A stretch of DNA of 64,000 bases from an uncultured Spirochaetaceae bacterium (GTDB taxonomy: Bacteria; Spirochaetota; Spirochaetia; Treponematales; Treponemataceae). The position numbers were made by a program, and so were the translations under genes. The notes under the pieces were generated by a model. The model was not told the origin of the DNA. It did not search any database and worked only from the letters and a program-made list of their open reading frames with translations. Location of the stretch: NCBI GenBank assembly GCA_902783155.1, contig CACZPR010000022.1, forward strand, positions 1 to 64,000. The letters are read 5' to 3'. Every line of letters begins with the position of its first letter. The stretch's first letter is position 1. Positions 52,795-62,809 of this stretch are shown here, one piece after another.

Positions 52795-54006
52795 CTAGCG
52801 TTTTAGTATGGACTGAATCAGCGAGTCCGTGCGCCACCAGACTATGTACACCTTGTCGGATTTCGCCTCCAGCTCCGAAAGCACCCCGGTGTTGCTCAGG
52901 TTGAACGAATAGAACAAAGTGTTCCTGTGGTCCGCCTTGATTCTGCGGTTCAGCACAATCTGTCCGTTGTTCTGAATCATCTGAAGCTCAAAACCGTCGT
53001 CGGTCACCGCCATGAAAAAATACCATCCGCTGTCGCTCACGCCAAGAAAGTCATAGGGGATATTGTATTTTGTGTCAGAAAACTCTCCCGCAGCCTGCTC
53101 AACATGTGGCAGGATTTCAAGGGGCTTTCCATAAAGGCCGCTCTCCACGTTCAGCGCGTACAGCAGTGTCCTGTCGTACTTGATTCCGGACTGCATCTTG
53201 CTGGACTCGTCTATGTCGGGAACGGAATAGTCTACATTTATATAGAGCTTTCTTGATGAATAGTCCGGGACGACGTTTCCAATCTCCATGTAGAACTCGT
53301 CACCCTCTTCGTATGGCGAGGGAACATTTTTCTTTTCTATTAAGACAGTGAAAAGCATGTATCCGTTTTCGGCAAACCAGTAGACCCTCGGTCCGTCGCC
53401 GGTTATGCAGACCACAACAAGCTCGCAGTCGTTCGTGACATAAATCTTTTTCACCAGTGGAAATGGCGTTCCGCCCGGTCCCTGCTGTCCAAGGTAGCCC
53501 AAGAAATTTCCGTCGGCATCAAAGCGGAGGACAACCTGGTTCACATACTCACCAATCTCCTCGTCAAACTCCTGTCTTTCCACAGGCAGCTTGTCAACTA
53601 TGTAGAGATTTTTTTTGGAATCTATGGTGACATCGCTGGTGTTGTTGAAGGGATAGGATATTGCGCGCCTTGTTGCGTTCAGCTCCTCCCCGTTTTCCGT
53701 TGCGAACGACGGGACAGGGTTCATATCCTCGGAATAGTAGAGCGTAAGAAGGTCCCCGTAGGAGTTAAGCTCCATGACCTTGCCCGACTCGCTGTTGGCG
53801 ATATAGAAAAAACCGTCGCGCATGGCGATGCTGGTCGTTATGTTTCCCACCTTGGTGTAATCAAAAAGGTTTATCTCGTCCTCGAAGCTCCCATACTCAA
53901 GAGTGAACACCTGCTGCTCATCAAGAGCCGTGGAAGAACCGGTGCAGGACGAAAAAAACATGGCCGGCAATCCCGCTGCCAACAAAATACGACCTAATTT
54001 ACTCAT
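52795..54006 (-). CDS. Lipoprotein with a propeller-like fold
   Basis: 403 residues. Lipobox FFSSC (Cys at about 21). The mature part has repeated short-strand blocks such as IAMRDGFFYIANSESGKVMELN, DVTIDSKKNLYIVDKLP, VVLRFDADGNFLGYLGQ and IYVTNDCELVVVCIT, the pattern of NHL-like beta-propellers. Treponemes have conserved lipoproteins of this kind upstream of secA. No ribosome-binding site precedes the ATG; the promoter ends seven bases before it, so the mRNA is probably leaderless. It is divergent from secA and shares its -35 region. Confidence 0.8.
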   Translation of the reverse strand: MSKLGRILLAAGLPAMFFSSCTGSSTALDEQQVFTLEYGSFEDEINLFDYTKVGNITTSIAMRDGFFYIANSESGKVMELNSYGDLLTLYYSEDMNPVPSFATENGEELNATRRAISYPFNNTSDVTIDSKKNLYIVDKLPVERQEFDEEIGEYVNQVVLRFDADGNFLGYLGQQGPGGTPFPLVKKIYVTNDCELVVVCITGDGPRVYWFAENGYMLFTVLIEKKNVPSPYEEGDEFYMEIGNVVPDYSSRKLYINVDYSVPDIDESSKMQSGIKYDRTLLYALNVESGLYGKPLEILPHVEQAAGEFSDTKYNIPYDFLGVSDSGWYFFMAVTDDGFELQMIQNNGQIVLNRRIKADHRNTLFYSFNLSNTGVLSELEAKSDKVYIVWWRTDSLIQSILKR

Positions 54007-54013
54007 AAAAGAT

Positions 54014-54042
54014 AGAATAAAGAATAAAGTTTATATTGTCAA
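54014..54042 (-). promoter_or_regulatory. Promoter of the propeller-like lipoprotein, overlapping the secA promoter
   Basis: Minus strand: perfect TTGACA (54042-54037), a 17-bp spacer and TATTCT (54019-54014), ending seven bases before the ATG at 54006. Confidence 0.75.
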
Positions 54043-54064
54043 TTAACAGAAAATTCAATATTAT
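54036..54064 (+). promoter_or_regulatory. Promoter of secA, overlapping the lipoprotein promoter
   Basis: TTGTCA (54036-54041), a 17-bp spacer and TATTAT (54059-54064). Its -35 box overlaps the opposing -35 box by five bases, so the two polymerases cannot bind at once. Confidence 0.7.
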
Positions 54065-54150
54065 TCTACTAATAAAATGTGGGTTATTTTTATCTGCAAT
54101 CAATTTCAGGAGGAACGGTCTTAAATCAATGGGACCGTCTCGATTCACTT

Positions 54151-56946
54151 ATGTTTGACAAAATACTAACATTCATTTTTGGCTCGCAGAACGACCGCGA
54201 CGTGAAGGCACTGAAGCCGGTCATAGCGAAGGTTGAGGCAAAGGAAAGCTGGGCACAGTCCTTCAAGGATGAGGAATTCCCCCAGCAGACACAGATTCTC
54301 AAGGACCGTCTTGCAAAGGGAGAGACACTTGACGACATACTCCCGGAAGCATTTGCTCTGGCAAGGGAAGCTGCAAACCGTGTTCTTGGCGAAAGGGCCT
54401 ACCCGGTACAGCTGATGGGTTCTCTGGTTCTCCACACAGGTAGAATCACGGAGATGAAGACCGGTGAAGGAAAGACGCTCATGTGCGTTGCTGCGGCGTA
54501 CCTCAACTCTCTTTCGGGAAAGGGAGTCCACATCGTCACTGTCAACGACTATCTTGCGGAGCGCGACTCACAGTGGATGGGCCGTGTCTACAAGTTCCTT
54601 GGCCAGACCGTCGGATGCATCCTCAGCAACATGGACAACGAGGCAAGGAAGGCCGCATACGACTGCGACATCACCTATGGAACCAACAACGAGCTTGGAT
54701 TCGACTATCTCCGCGACAACATGCAGATTGACATCAAGAGAAAGGTCCAGAGGGGCTTCAACTTCTGCATCGTGGACGAGATTGACTCAATCCTCATCGA
54801 CGAGGCCAGGACCCCGCTGATTATTTCTGGACAGGGAGAGGACGACACCTTCAAGTACCACGAGGTTGACAAGTATGTTGACATGTTCACCGAGGTCGAG
54901 AAGGACCCAAAGACAAACGACTACCCGGACGAGGTTGACATGACACCGGAGGAGCGTGAGGCGCTTCCAGGCGAATACAAGGTTGACGAAAAGAGCAAGA
55001 GGATTTCGTTCACAAACAGGGGTATGAACAAAATCAACGACATACTGCACCAGCACAACCTGATTACGGCGGACTCCACGGTTTTTGACGAGCAGAACTT
55101 CGAGTACGTGCACTACTTCACACAGGCCATACGCGCACATGTTCTCTACCATCCGGACGTGGACTATGTTGTAAAGGACGGACAGGTCCAGATTGTTGAC
55201 GAGTTCACCGGACGCATACTTGAGGGGCGCCGCTACGGAGACGGACTCCACCAGGCGATTGAGGCAAAGGAGCATCTCAAGATTGCACAGAGGAACAGGA
55301 CTCTCGCGACAATCACATTCCAGAATTTCTTCAGGATGTATGACAAGCTCTCCGGAATGACCGGTACGGCGGCAACAGAGGCGGTGGAGTTCAGCAAAAT
55401 CTACAAGCTGGATGTCGTCGCGATTCCTACAAACAAGCCAGTCGCAAGAAAGGATGAAAACGACGAGGTGTATCTCAACGAAAGCGACAAGTGGGATGCC
55501 ATCGTCAATGAAATAGACCAGGTACACAAAAAGGGACAGCCGGTTCTTGTCGGTACGGTCTCGGTTGAAAAGTCGGAGCATCTTTCCGCACTCCTCACAA
55601 GGCGTGGAATCAGGCACGAGGTTCTCAACGCAAAGAACCATGCCCGCGAGGCAACAATCATTGCGGAAGCAGGCGCAAAGGGCGCGGTGACTGTCGCAAC
55701 AAACATGGCAGGACGCGGTACGGACATCAAGCTTGGCGGAAGTCCCGAAATGAGGGCAAGAAAGAGAGCCGGAACCGAGGCAACGCAGGAACAGTTTGAT
55801 GCCGCGCTGAAAATTGAAAAGGAGCAGTGGCTTAAGGACTACGAGGAAGTAAAGAGCCTTGGTGGACTTTATGTCATTGGTTCCGAAAGACATGAGAGCC
55901 GCCGCATCGACAACCAGCTCCGTGGACGCTCTGGACGACAGGGAGACCCGGGACGCAGCAAATTCTACATATCAATGGACGACGATTTGATGAGGCTCTT
56001 CGGTGGAGAGCGCATGAAGAGAATCATGTCCTCGGTCGGAATGAAGCCGGGTGAGCCGATAGACCATCCGTGGCTCAACAAGTCCATCGAGAAGGCACAG
56101 AAGAAGGTCGAGGAAAGGAACTTTGAAATAAGAAAGAACCTTCTTGACTACGACGACGTTCTTAACCAGCAGAGAAACTTCATCTACCAGCAGAGGGATG
56201 AAATCCTTGAGGACGAGGACCTCAGCACCCGTGTAATCAACAACGCAAAGGACAGCGTTGCGGAGCTCTTTGAGGAATACAGGCACACAAAGAAGTCCGG
56301 ATCGGCGCAGAGCGCGCTTGTTGACCGAATCCACGAGCTTTTTGGGCAGACGCCATCCTTTGACCAGCTGACAGAGGAAAGCATCAACGCAATCCTCCAG
56401 AACGACATCACGCAGAAGGAGCTTCTTGTCGGAAAGCCGAACTTCAACATGTTCATCCGCTACCAGTACATCCAGATGATTGACAAAAAATGGCTCGACC
56501 AGCTGGAATACCTTGACGGACTCCGCGAAGCAGTACACCTCCGCTCTTATGGAAGCAAGAACCCTCTCACCGAGTACAAGAACGACGGATTCGACCAGTT
56601 CGATGTCATGCTGGAGTCTATCCGCAAGGCTGTCGAAAGCAGAATCTTCAAGGTGAAAATCCAGCTGCAGCAGGGAGGCTCGGAAGTCAGGAGACCACCG
56701 CAGCAGAGGATGCAGATGAACGCACAGCACGAGGAAGCCCAGTCCGCAATCGCACCTCAGCAGCAGGCACAGCAGGCATTCAACGCAAGGCAGGCACAGC
56801 AGGGAGCGGCAAACACGGGAATGAAATCCGGACGGCAGGGACAGTCGGTTACGGTCATGCGCACACTGCCAAAGGTTGGAAGAAACGACCCATGTCCATG
56901 CGGAAGTGGAAAAAAATACAAGCAGTGCCACGGAAGAAATTCCTGA
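54151..56946 (+). CDS. secA: Preprotein translocase ATPase SecA
   Basis: 931 residues from the ATG at 54151, giving the usual N-terminus ([19 protein letters not shown]). Cytoplasmic motor that drives secretion through SecYEG. Walker A GEGKT is at about 105-109, [19 protein letters not shown] is the Walker B/DEAD region, and [10 protein letters not shown] with [13 protein letters not shown] is in the second helicase half. A Gln/Ala-rich linker (about 840-900) leads to the zinc-binding SEC-C tail, [17 protein letters not shown]. The start codon has no nearby ribosome-binding site. A strong AGGAGG at 54108-54113 is 37 bases upstream, and a nine-codon frame (54129-54158) ends across the secA ATG. 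Confidence 0.97.
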   Translation: MFDKILTFIFGSQNDRDVKALKPVIAKVEAKESWAQSFKDEEFPQQTQILKDRLAKGETLDDILPEAFALAREAANRVLGERAYPVQLMGSLVLHTGRITEMKTGEGKTLMCVAAAYLNSLSGKGVHIVTVNDYLAERDSQWMGRVYKFLGQTVGCILSNMDNEARKAAYDCDITYGTNNELGFDYLRDNMQIDIKRKVQRGFNFCIVDEIDSILIDEARTPLIISGQGEDDTFKYHEVDKYVDMFTEVEKDPKTNDYPDEVDMTPEEREALPGEYKVDEKSKRISFTNRGMNKINDILHQHNLITADSTVFDEQNFEYVHYFTQAIRAHVLYHPDVDYVVKDGQVQIVDEFTGRILEGRRYGDGLHQAIEAKEHLKIAQRNRTLATITFQNFFRMYDKLSGMTGTAATEAVEFSKIYKLDVVAIPTNKPVARKDENDEVYLNESDKWDAIVNEIDQVHKKGQPVLVGTVSVEKSEHLSALLTRRGIRHEVLNAKNHAREATIIAEAGAKGAVTVATNMAGRGTDIKLGGSPEMRARKRAGTEATQEQFDAALKIEKEQWLKDYEEVKSLGGLYVIGSERHESRRIDNQLRGRSGRQGDPGRSKFYISMDDDLMRLFGGERMKRIMSSVGMKPGEPIDHPWLNKSIEKAQKKVEERNFEIRKNLLDYDDVLNQQRNFIYQQRDEILEDEDLSTRVINNAKDSVAELFEEYRHTKKSGSAQSALVDRIHELFGQTPSFDQLTEESINAILQNDITQKELLVGKPNFNMFIRYQYIQMIDKKWLDQLEYLDGLREAVHLRSYGSKNPLTEYKNDGFDQFDVMLESIRKAVESRIFKVKIQLQQGGSEVRRPPQQRMQMNAQHEEAQSAIAPQQQAQQAFNARQAQQGAANTGMKSGRQGQSVTVMRTLPKVGRNDPCPCGSGKKYKQCHGRNS

Positions 56947-57000
56947 TTGACCAGGCCATATAAACCAGTTCAATACAGGCACACAGGACTATAAAAAATG

Positions 57001-57036
57001 AATCCCAGGATTTTGTTGGTCCTGGGATTTTTTATT
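57001..57036. terminator. Bidirectional terminator between secA and lepB
   Basis: AATCCCAGGA (57001-57010) pairs with TCCTGGGATT (57020-57029), followed by T-rich sequence on both strands. It serves the convergent secA and signal peptidase genes. Confidence 0.85.
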
Positions 57037-57068
57037 TGTTCAGTAGATTTGTTTTATTTTTTCAAACC

Positions 57069-58850
57069 CTAGTTGTTTTTCTTTCCGGGGCTTCCAAATC
57101 TTGAAAGCGGCCAGATTCTGAGACTAGCCTTTCCAAGAATCTTGCTGCGGTTGACATATTGGGGGGCAAGGTTCGTGTAGTATGTCACCGAATACTTGTC
57201 TCCAGAATAAAGAGGCTCCAGAGTCTGCTCGTAGGAGTGGCGCATGTCGGATGAGTTGTACCGGTTGTCGCCCATCATAAAATAGCAGTTCTCGGGTATG
57301 TACGAGGGATTTCCGGAGCTGTCGTTCGCCGGGAAAAGCCCCATGTTCCGCTGGTCCATCCTCACGACATAGTTCACAAGACGCTTGAGGACTTCGACCT
57401 GCTCATCAAGGTAGGTATCAGAACTAAGCTGGAGACCGTCCGCATTGTTTGAAAGAAGCTCCCCGCTGCGCACCATGATTCTTCCAAGTGTCAGCTTGAA
57501 CATCAAGTTGAGACGGAAGCGGGAATCAGTATAGAGGTCCCCTCCCACAAGGGATGAGCCAACCACGCTGCCCTTCTCCGTATATCTGTTCAGGTCCCCG
57601 AGACCGCTGTACCAGTCGTTCATAAAATGGTTGAACCAGTCCGCGCCGCCATCCATTGTCAGAAGACGTGAAATTGTTCTCGACGACAAAGACTGCAGCC
57701 CGTAAACCATAAGGTCATCGGTGGATATGAAATTTTCCCCGGACGCACCCTCCGCACCCATGGCGACCTTTGCGAAGCGGTTGGAAAGGGACATGCACTC
57801 AAGTTTCGCGGACTCCAAATCAAGGTTGCGCCTCTCCTCCTCAACCTGCAATGTATCGTTGTAGGCCTCCTGGCTTATCGGGAAATACTTAACCTTCTGC
57901 TTTGTAGCCGCGGGAAGAGCGTTAAGGTTCCACACAGCCCAGCCATTGTCCGAAGAAATCTGCCTGAACTCCGAATTTGCGGTCCTTGCGTACAGATTTC
58001 CATCCATCAGCATCAGCTGCTCGCCGGGAAGACCGACCACACGTTTAACAAGCGGGTCCGCCTTCTGGTTTCCGTACTCGTCCGTGTTTGTTTTCACAAA
58101 TGTCAGGGTCAGCATGTACACAAACTGGGACATGAAAGTTTTGACTTCATTTTTCCTGTCGTCCGAATAGTGCGGATTTCTGAAAACAACAATGTCGCCA
58201 CGGTCATAGTTCTGGATATACGGAAGCCCCACGTCGCTCAGAGGAAATTTTGGACCGGAAAGAGTCTTTCCAACGGCCACACGGTCCCCAATCAGGAAAG
58301 TGGACACCATTGACTCGGAGGGAATCTCGTACAGCTGGAAAACAAATATGTTGAGAAGGACAATCGTGAACACGGCCTGGACAAGAGCGTCAACCCACTC
58401 AGCGGCCTCAATGCCCACCCTCTTGATTCCATGGTAGACCTTCTTTGGATGCTCCTCCATATACGCAGCCCACTCCGGACATACCTTGCCGAACCTTTTT
58501 TCAGAAAGGAAGAAAAGTATCACGAAGGACAGAATCATTATCGCCACCCAGACAAGGGCCGCAGCCAAATCCAGTGGATACGGGCATCCCTTTTCGCCGG
58601 CGCGCTGAATCACGAACGCGGATATGAACACAAAAGGCTCGTACTGGAAAAAACGCCTCACCATGCCCAGATGCCTGAATTCCTTTTTCCTTAGCAGCAG
58701 GATGACTGTCACATAAAAAAGTGCCGCAGTGAAGAGAATTGCGAGCGGAAACGCCAGAACGGAAATGTCCCTGTGGAAAGACACGCACAGAAACGAGAAC
58801 ACGGCCGCGAGAGCCAGATTGATGTATATAAAGACTTTTAGCTTTCTCAT
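57069..58850 (-). CDS. lepB: Signal peptidase I, unusually long, catalytic residues present
   Basis: 593 residues, about twice the normal length. Three hydrophobic segments (about 8-24, 32-53, 95-116) and a fourth (about 156-174) come before the S26 domain. The nucleophile is Ser180 in IPSESMVST and the general base is Lys269 in VKRVVGLPGE; the C-terminal FMMGDNRYNSSDMRH box is also intact. An insertion of about 200 residues (about 300-500, with EEERRNLDLESAKLECMSL and helical pattern) separates the core boxes. The longer N-terminus and insertion have no recognised fold. It cleaves signal peptides at the outer face of the inner membrane. Divergent from the HPt gene. Confidence 0.92.
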   Translation of the reverse strand: MRKLKVFIYINLALAAVFSFLCVSFHRDISVLAFPLAILFTAALFYVTVILLLRKKEFRHLGMVRRFFQYEPFVFISAFVIQRAGEKGCPYPLDLAAALVWVAIMILSFVILFFLSEKRFGKVCPEWAAYMEEHPKKVYHGIKRVGIEAAEWVDALVQAVFTIVLLNIFVFQLYEIPSESMVSTFLIGDRVAVGKTLSGPKFPLSDVGLPYIQNYDRGDIVVFRNPHYSDDRKNEVKTFMSQFVYMLTLTFVKTNTDEYGNQKADPLVKRVVGLPGEQLMLMDGNLYARTANSEFRQISSDNGWAVWNLNALPAATKQKVKYFPISQEAYNDTLQVEEERRNLDLESAKLECMSLSNRFAKVAMGAEGASGENFISTDDLMVYGLQSLSSRTISRLLTMDGGADWFNHFMNDWYSGLGDLNRYTEKGSVVGSSLVGGDLYTDSRFRLNLMFKLTLGRIMVRSGELLSNNADGLQLSSDTYLDEQVEVLKRLVNYVVRMDQRNMGLFPANDSSGNPSYIPENCYFMMGDNRYNSSDMRHSYEQTLEPLYSGDKYSVTYYTNLAPQYVNRSKILGKASLRIWPLSRFGSPGKKNN

Positions 58851-58947
58851 AAAATCAAATATAGCAAAAAAATCAACAATATACTATAGTTTTTTTGTTA
58901 TAAGCAAACTTGTAAAAAATTTTTAAAGAAAAATTCAGGGGGACGGT

Positions 58948-59301
58948 ATGGAACAGGTTTTAAATACAAAGGCGGCAAGGGACATGGTTGACAACGACCT
59001 TTCGCTCTACAGGATTCTTCTGGAGTCCTACATCAACGACAAGATTCTGGACGGCGAAAAACTTGTGTCGCTGGAAAAACAGGAGGACACCACCGAGGCG
59101 GCGAAATATGTCCACTACTTCAAGGGAGCGGCAAGGCAGCTTGGTGCGGAGATTCTTGCTCGCGAGGGTCAGGCCCTGGAGGATGTTCTGCGAAAAAAGG
59201 CGGACGGAAATCTGGATGCCCTGAACAAAAACTTTATTGATGCCTACGTCACTGCGGTCGAGGCGATGAAGGTGGAGCTTGCGTCGTTGCCAGAGGAATG
59301 A
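58948..59301 (+). CDS. Histidine phosphotransfer (HPt) protein
   Basis: 117 residues, GGGGGAC before the ATG. A four-helix bundle pattern with the phospho-accepting His56 in KYVHYFKGAARQLGAE, matching the HxxKG signature of HPt domains. It would relay phosphate between a kinase's receiver and a response regulator. No kinase or regulator gene adjoins it, so the partners are elsewhere. Its end overlaps the convergent tatD gene by 58 bp. Confidence 0.82.
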   Translation: MEQVLNTKAARDMVDNDLSLYRILLESYINDKILDGEKLVSLEKQEDTTEAAKYVHYFKGAARQLGAEILAREGQALEDVLRKKADGNLDALNKNFIDAYVTAVEAMKVELASLPEE

Positions 59302-60053
59302 AGATACGGGGAGCCACTGAAAAAGCGTGAAAAATTGTTTCCCACGGCCCCCACAAAGTCCTCAAAATCAACACGGCTCTGGACCGCGGCCTCCCTGTAG
59401 ACCAGCTCTATGTCGGTGGATTTGGTAAAAGATTCAGGTCCCAGAGTCTGGAATGGCGCATCCGTCTCAAGGAGGATTCTGTCAAGCGGCAGACTTTTGA
59501 TGCACTCCCTGTTTCTCACGCTACCGCGAATAAGATTTTTTCCAAAAGAAAAATAGGCGTTCACCCCCCTGTCCAATATGGCCCTGGATTCGACCGGACC
59601 GAACGGAAAAGAGTGGAACATCACGGCGGGAACATGCGAAAGCTCCGCAATGCTCGAGTAAATCATGTCCATGGCCTTCCTGTTGTGGATCACGACCGGA
59701 AAACCGTATTCAATGGCAAGGTCCAGGCATTTTTTCCACACTTTTTCCTGGGCAGACCTGTTTTTTCTGTCGTCCGGCGAAAAAAAATCAAAGCCAATCT
59801 CCCCGACAGCGGCAATCCGTCGAGCGGAGAGCAAATTTTCCAGATACGGAACCAGTTTTTCATCAGGATTCTGTGGGTGGATTCCAAACGCAGGTAGAAT
59901 TTGTCTGTTTCTTTGGCAGATTTTCTCCATTATCTCAAATTCTTCGGGGTCCAGGGCGCATGAGCAGCCACGGATTTGTCCAAAATCAACGGGCGAATCC
60001 CCCGCAGCCTTTGCAAGCTCCACCAAATGAAAGTGCGAATCAAAAAAATCCAT
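59244..60053 (-). CDS. TatD-family metal-dependent hydrolase (DNase)
   Basis: 269 residues from the ATG at 60053, with GGAG six bases upstream; earlier in-frame starts at 60065 and 60110 are weaker. Metal-binding pattern of the amidohydrolase fold: DSHFHLV (HxH) at the N-terminus, AVGEIGFDFF with the Glu, PVVIHNRKAM (His) and ILLETDAPFQTLG with the Asp. TatD proteins are 3'-5' DNases/RNases. The C-terminus overlaps the HPt gene by 58 bp, so its last residues (after about 250) are unlike relatives. Confidence 0.85.
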   Translation of the reverse strand: MDFFDSHFHLVELAKAAGDSPVDFGQIRGCSCALDPEEFEIMEKICQRNRQILPAFGIHPQNPDEKLVPYLENLLSARRIAAVGEIGFDFFSPDDRKNRSAQEKVWKKCLDLAIEYGFPVVIHNRKAMDMIYSSIAELSHVPAVMFHSFPFGPVESRAILDRGVNAYFSFGKNLIRGSVRNRECIKSLPLDRILLETDAPFQTLGPESFTKSTDIELVYREAAVQSRVDFEDFVGAVGNNFSRFFSGSPYLHSSGNDASSTFIASTAVT

Positions 60054-60270
60054 AGGAATCTCCATCACGGCGGTCCATTTTTGCGCTAACACTAAACTCG
60101 CGCCGTCCATGTTCCGAAAATAATACCAGAGTTTGGGTGGCGTAAAGCTGTCCGCTCATAAAAGGTTATAGAAAAATTTAGTAAAATCCAAGGTAAAAGT
60201 CAAAATTGACCGGATTTTTCCAAGTTTTTCAGGTCCGCCAATTCGGTGAACAATCTTAAAGGAGCTGACT

Positions 60271-60492
60271 ATGGGAATCTACGCAGTAAAGGGAACTAGT
60301 GGTCGCGTTAGCTACATGAAAGTCATAAAGCAGATTGAGGACGGATATGTAGTGCGAATCGTAAGGGACGAGGACGGATATACGGATGTGAAAACCTCAT
60401 TCATATCGACCGCCCTTTTTGACAGCTGCATACGCACCGGGTATATCGAAAAAATCGACGTACCCGAGGAAAAACTAGCAGCAAACGCATGA
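60271..60492 (+). CDS. Small protein of unknown function
   Basis: 73 residues, with an excellent AAAGGAG six bases before the ATG. Sequence is charged and beta-rich (VSYMKVIKQIEDGYVVRIVR, YTDVKTSFISTALFDSCI) without signal peptide or membrane segment. It ends 18 bp inside the convergent miaA gene. No family recognised; size and pattern suggest a small cytoplasmic folded protein. Confidence 0.7.
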   Translation: MGIYAVKGTSGRVSYMKVIKQIEDGYVVRIVRDEDGYTDVKTSFISTALFDSCIRTGYIEKIDVPEEKLAANA

Positions 60493-61458
60493 CTGCCTAA
60501 GTAAATCAATCGCGGCATTGAATCTGGCTTCCCCATCTTTTACACGGGGGAGCCAATTTATTTTAACGCCCTTCCTCTCCATTCCACGGAACCACGTCTC
60601 CTGTCTTTTCGCGAACTGGCAGATTGCGTGGTAGAGATTTTCCACCATCTCATCCCTTTTTTCAATCTTGCCCTCCAGATAGAGACTGACGTACCTGTAT
60701 TCAAGTCCCAGCTTTTCAAGACGCTCCCATGAGTATCCGCTGTCGTGCAGTCCCTGGATTTCCTCAACCATGCCGCCGTCAAGACGCTCCAGAAGCCTAC
60801 GCCTTATGTTCGACCTGACATCATCGCGGTCAAGGGTTGTCCCAATCACAAAGGCATTCACGTCGGGCCGCTTTTCAAGTTTCGCCCTGGCAACGGCACA
60901 CTCTTCGCTCCGCATGAACATTGCAATCTCAATGGCACGGAGAACCCTGTCGCGCAAAATGAGGTCGCTCCTGTTGTGCAGGTCCGGCTTCAAATCAAGA
61001 AGCATGGCATCAAGCTCCTCCAGACTTTTTGATTCAAGGCTTTTCCTAAGCTCGACATTTTCAGGCACCGGAACAAAATCGTAGGCACGCAGGATCGAAT
61101 CAATATACATGCCCGTTCCGCCCACAACAAAAGTCATCCTCTCCTGCGAGACATTTGAATTCATCAATGCGTAGAACCGCTGCTGGAAATCGAACACATT
61201 GAACTCTGTGTCAAGGGTCGCGACATCAATCAGGTGGTAAGGAACAGTGAACGTGGACTCGCTCCCGTCCGAATTTTTTTCCACAACGGTATAGTCCGCC
61301 AAATCCTTTCCGCTGCCTATGTCAAGACCACGGTAGACCTGCCTGCTGTCGGCTGAAACGATGTCCCAACCGAACCGTCTTGCAAGCCTGACACCGAGAG
61401 CGGTTTTTCCTACAGCCGTGGGACCAAGCAGAACCACGCAGTTAATTTTTTTGTCCAT
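60475..61458 (-). CDS. miaA: tRNA dimethylallyltransferase
   Basis: 327 residues. It puts a dimethylallyl group on A37 of tRNAs reading UNN codons. The P-loop LLGPTAVGKTALGV is at 10-23, followed by SADSRQVYRGLDIGSGK, the VPYHLID stretch, VGGTGMYIDSIL, RDRVLRAIEI and the C-terminal CQFAKRQETWFRG. It lies 12 bp downstream of the rRNA methyltransferase gene on the same strand. The dxs gene elsewhere in the window leads to its isoprenoid substrate. Confidence 0.95.
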   Translation of the reverse strand: MDKKINCVVLLGPTAVGKTALGVRLARRFGWDIVSADSRQVYRGLDIGSGKDLADYTVVEKNSDGSESTFTVPYHLIDVATLDTEFNVFDFQQRFYALMNSNVSQERMTFVVGGTGMYIDSILRAYDFVPVPENVELRKSLESKSLEELDAMLLDLKPDLHNRSDLILRDRVLRAIEIAMFMRSEECAVARAKLEKRPDVNAFVIGTTLDRDDVRSNIRRRLLERLDGGMVEEIQGLHDSGYSWERLEKLGLEYRYVSLYLEGKIEKRDEMVENLYHAICQFAKRQETWFRGMERKGVKINWLPRVKDGEARFNAAIDLLRQSCVCC

Positions 61459-61470
61459 TCAACATTCCGT

Positions 61471-62727
61471 CTACAGTACACGGCAGATTGCGCACTTCAG
61501 GTATTCGCTCTTCGGATATCCAAGAAGCAATGGATGGTCGGGACCGGCTCCACGTTTTTCAATCACCTGGATTTTTTTGTGGCTGTCCATCGCGGCGTGA
61601 GTCAACATGGAATAGAAGGTGGTCTCATCAAAATACGCGGAGCATGAGCATGTGACAAGGATTCCGCCCTCATTCAAAAGCCTCATGGCGCGCAGGTTGA
61701 TTTCCTTGTATCCACCGTAGGCCTTCTGGATTAGCTTCGCGCTCTTTGTGAAAGCCGGCGGGTCCAGAACGATTACATCAAAAGTCTCACCGTCCGCCTC
61801 ATATTTTTTGAGCAGGTCAAAAACATCCATGCAGAGGGTCTTCATCTTTCCATCCGCACCGTTCAGCTCAATGTTTCTCCTGACAAGCTCCACCGCATCC
61901 GGCGATATGTCCACGCTGACAACCTCCTTTGCTCCACCGGCAACGGCGTTAAGACCAAACGCACCCGAATGTGTGAATGTGTCCAGAACCTTTTTTCCGT
62001 GGCAATACTTTTTGATTGCGGCCCGGTTGAACTTCTGGTCAAGAAAATATCCGGTCTTCTGTCCATGCGCAATGTCAACGACAATCTTTATTCCATTTTC
62101 AACTATGGTAACAGCGTCGGGGCCAGATTTGTAAATCCATCCGGTCTTAAGCTCAAGACCCTCCTTCTCCCTGACGGCGGCATCGCTTCTTTCGTAGATT
62201 CCATCACACTTGACCGATGACGTAAGCGCGGAAACAATCTCCTCCCTGAATTTTTCACAGGCAAGAGCAAGGAACTGGACCACGAGATAGGTCTTTCCGT
62301 TTTCCGCTACATATTTTTCAACAACAAGGCCAGGAACGAAGTCAGCCTCGCCATAGACAAGACGGCAGCTGTCCTCCGCAGAAAAATTGATTCCACGCAC
62401 CGACACTGCCCTGAAAATTGTTTTGCGCCAGTATTCGGCGGGGTCGGCCATTATGACATCCGCATGTTCCTTTCCGATAAAGCGTATAATGATTTTGGAC
62501 TTCCTGTTGAACACTCCAGTGCCAAGAAAATTTCCCTTCCCGGTGTAGACCTCAACCACATCGCCGTCCGAAACCTTGGCCTCATTAAGACCGGTTGTCT
62601 TTACACCGCTTCCGTCATCCGCATACCATTTTACTGATAAAATCTCGTTGTCATAGACCCATGGAAACCCCTGAAGGATTTCATACTCTTCCTTTGCCTT
62701 TAAAATTACATGTGTGTACTGATTCAT
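61471..62727 (-). CDS. RlmI-type 23S rRNA methyltransferase (class I, PUA domain)
   Basis: 418 residues from the ATG at 62727; upstream Met codons at 62745 and 62793 have no site. N-terminal PUA domain (LQGFPWVYDNEILSV, GDVVEVYTGKGNFLGTGVFN), then an EEHI-like linking domain and a SAM methyltransferase domain with VLDTFTHSGAFGLNA (motif I), VSVDISPDAVELV and the catalytic DPPAFTKSAKL (motif IV). Relatives make m5C1962 in 23S rRNA (RlmI). Promoter TTGCGA/TATAGT ends six bases before the ATG. Confidence 0.87.
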   Translation of the reverse strand: MNQYTHVILKAKEEYEILQGFPWVYDNEILSVKWYADDGSGVKTTGLNEAKVSDGDVVEVYTGKGNFLGTGVFNRKSKIIIRFIGKEHADVIMADPAEYWRKTIFRAVSVRGINFSAEDSCRLVYGEADFVPGLVVEKYVAENGKTYLVVQFLALACEKFREEIVSALTSSVKCDGIYERSDAAVREKEGLELKTGWIYKSGPDAVTIVENGIKIVVDIAHGQKTGYFLDQKFNRAAIKKYCHGKKVLDTFTHSGAFGLNAVAGGAKEVVSVDISPDAVELVRRNIELNGADGKMKTLCMDVFDLLKKYEADGETFDVIVLDPPAFTKSAKLIQKAYGGYKEINLRAMRLLNEGGILVTCSCSAYFDETTFYSMLTHAAMDSHKKIQVIEKRGAGPDHPLLLGYPKSEYLKCAICRVL

Positions 62728-62733
62728 GTTTCG

Positions 62734-62762
62734 ACTATATTCCATAAACAAAAGTTTCGCAA
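62734..62762 (-). promoter_or_regulatory. Promoter of the RlmI-type gene, probably leaderless
   Basis: Minus strand: TTGCGA (62762-62757), a 17-bp spacer and TATAGT (62739-62734), then CGAAAC and the ATG. Confidence 0.6.
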
Positions 62763-62809
62763 GCCTTGGACATCCAGTCCACCCGCCGCACAAAAAAAAA
62801 TCTACATCC

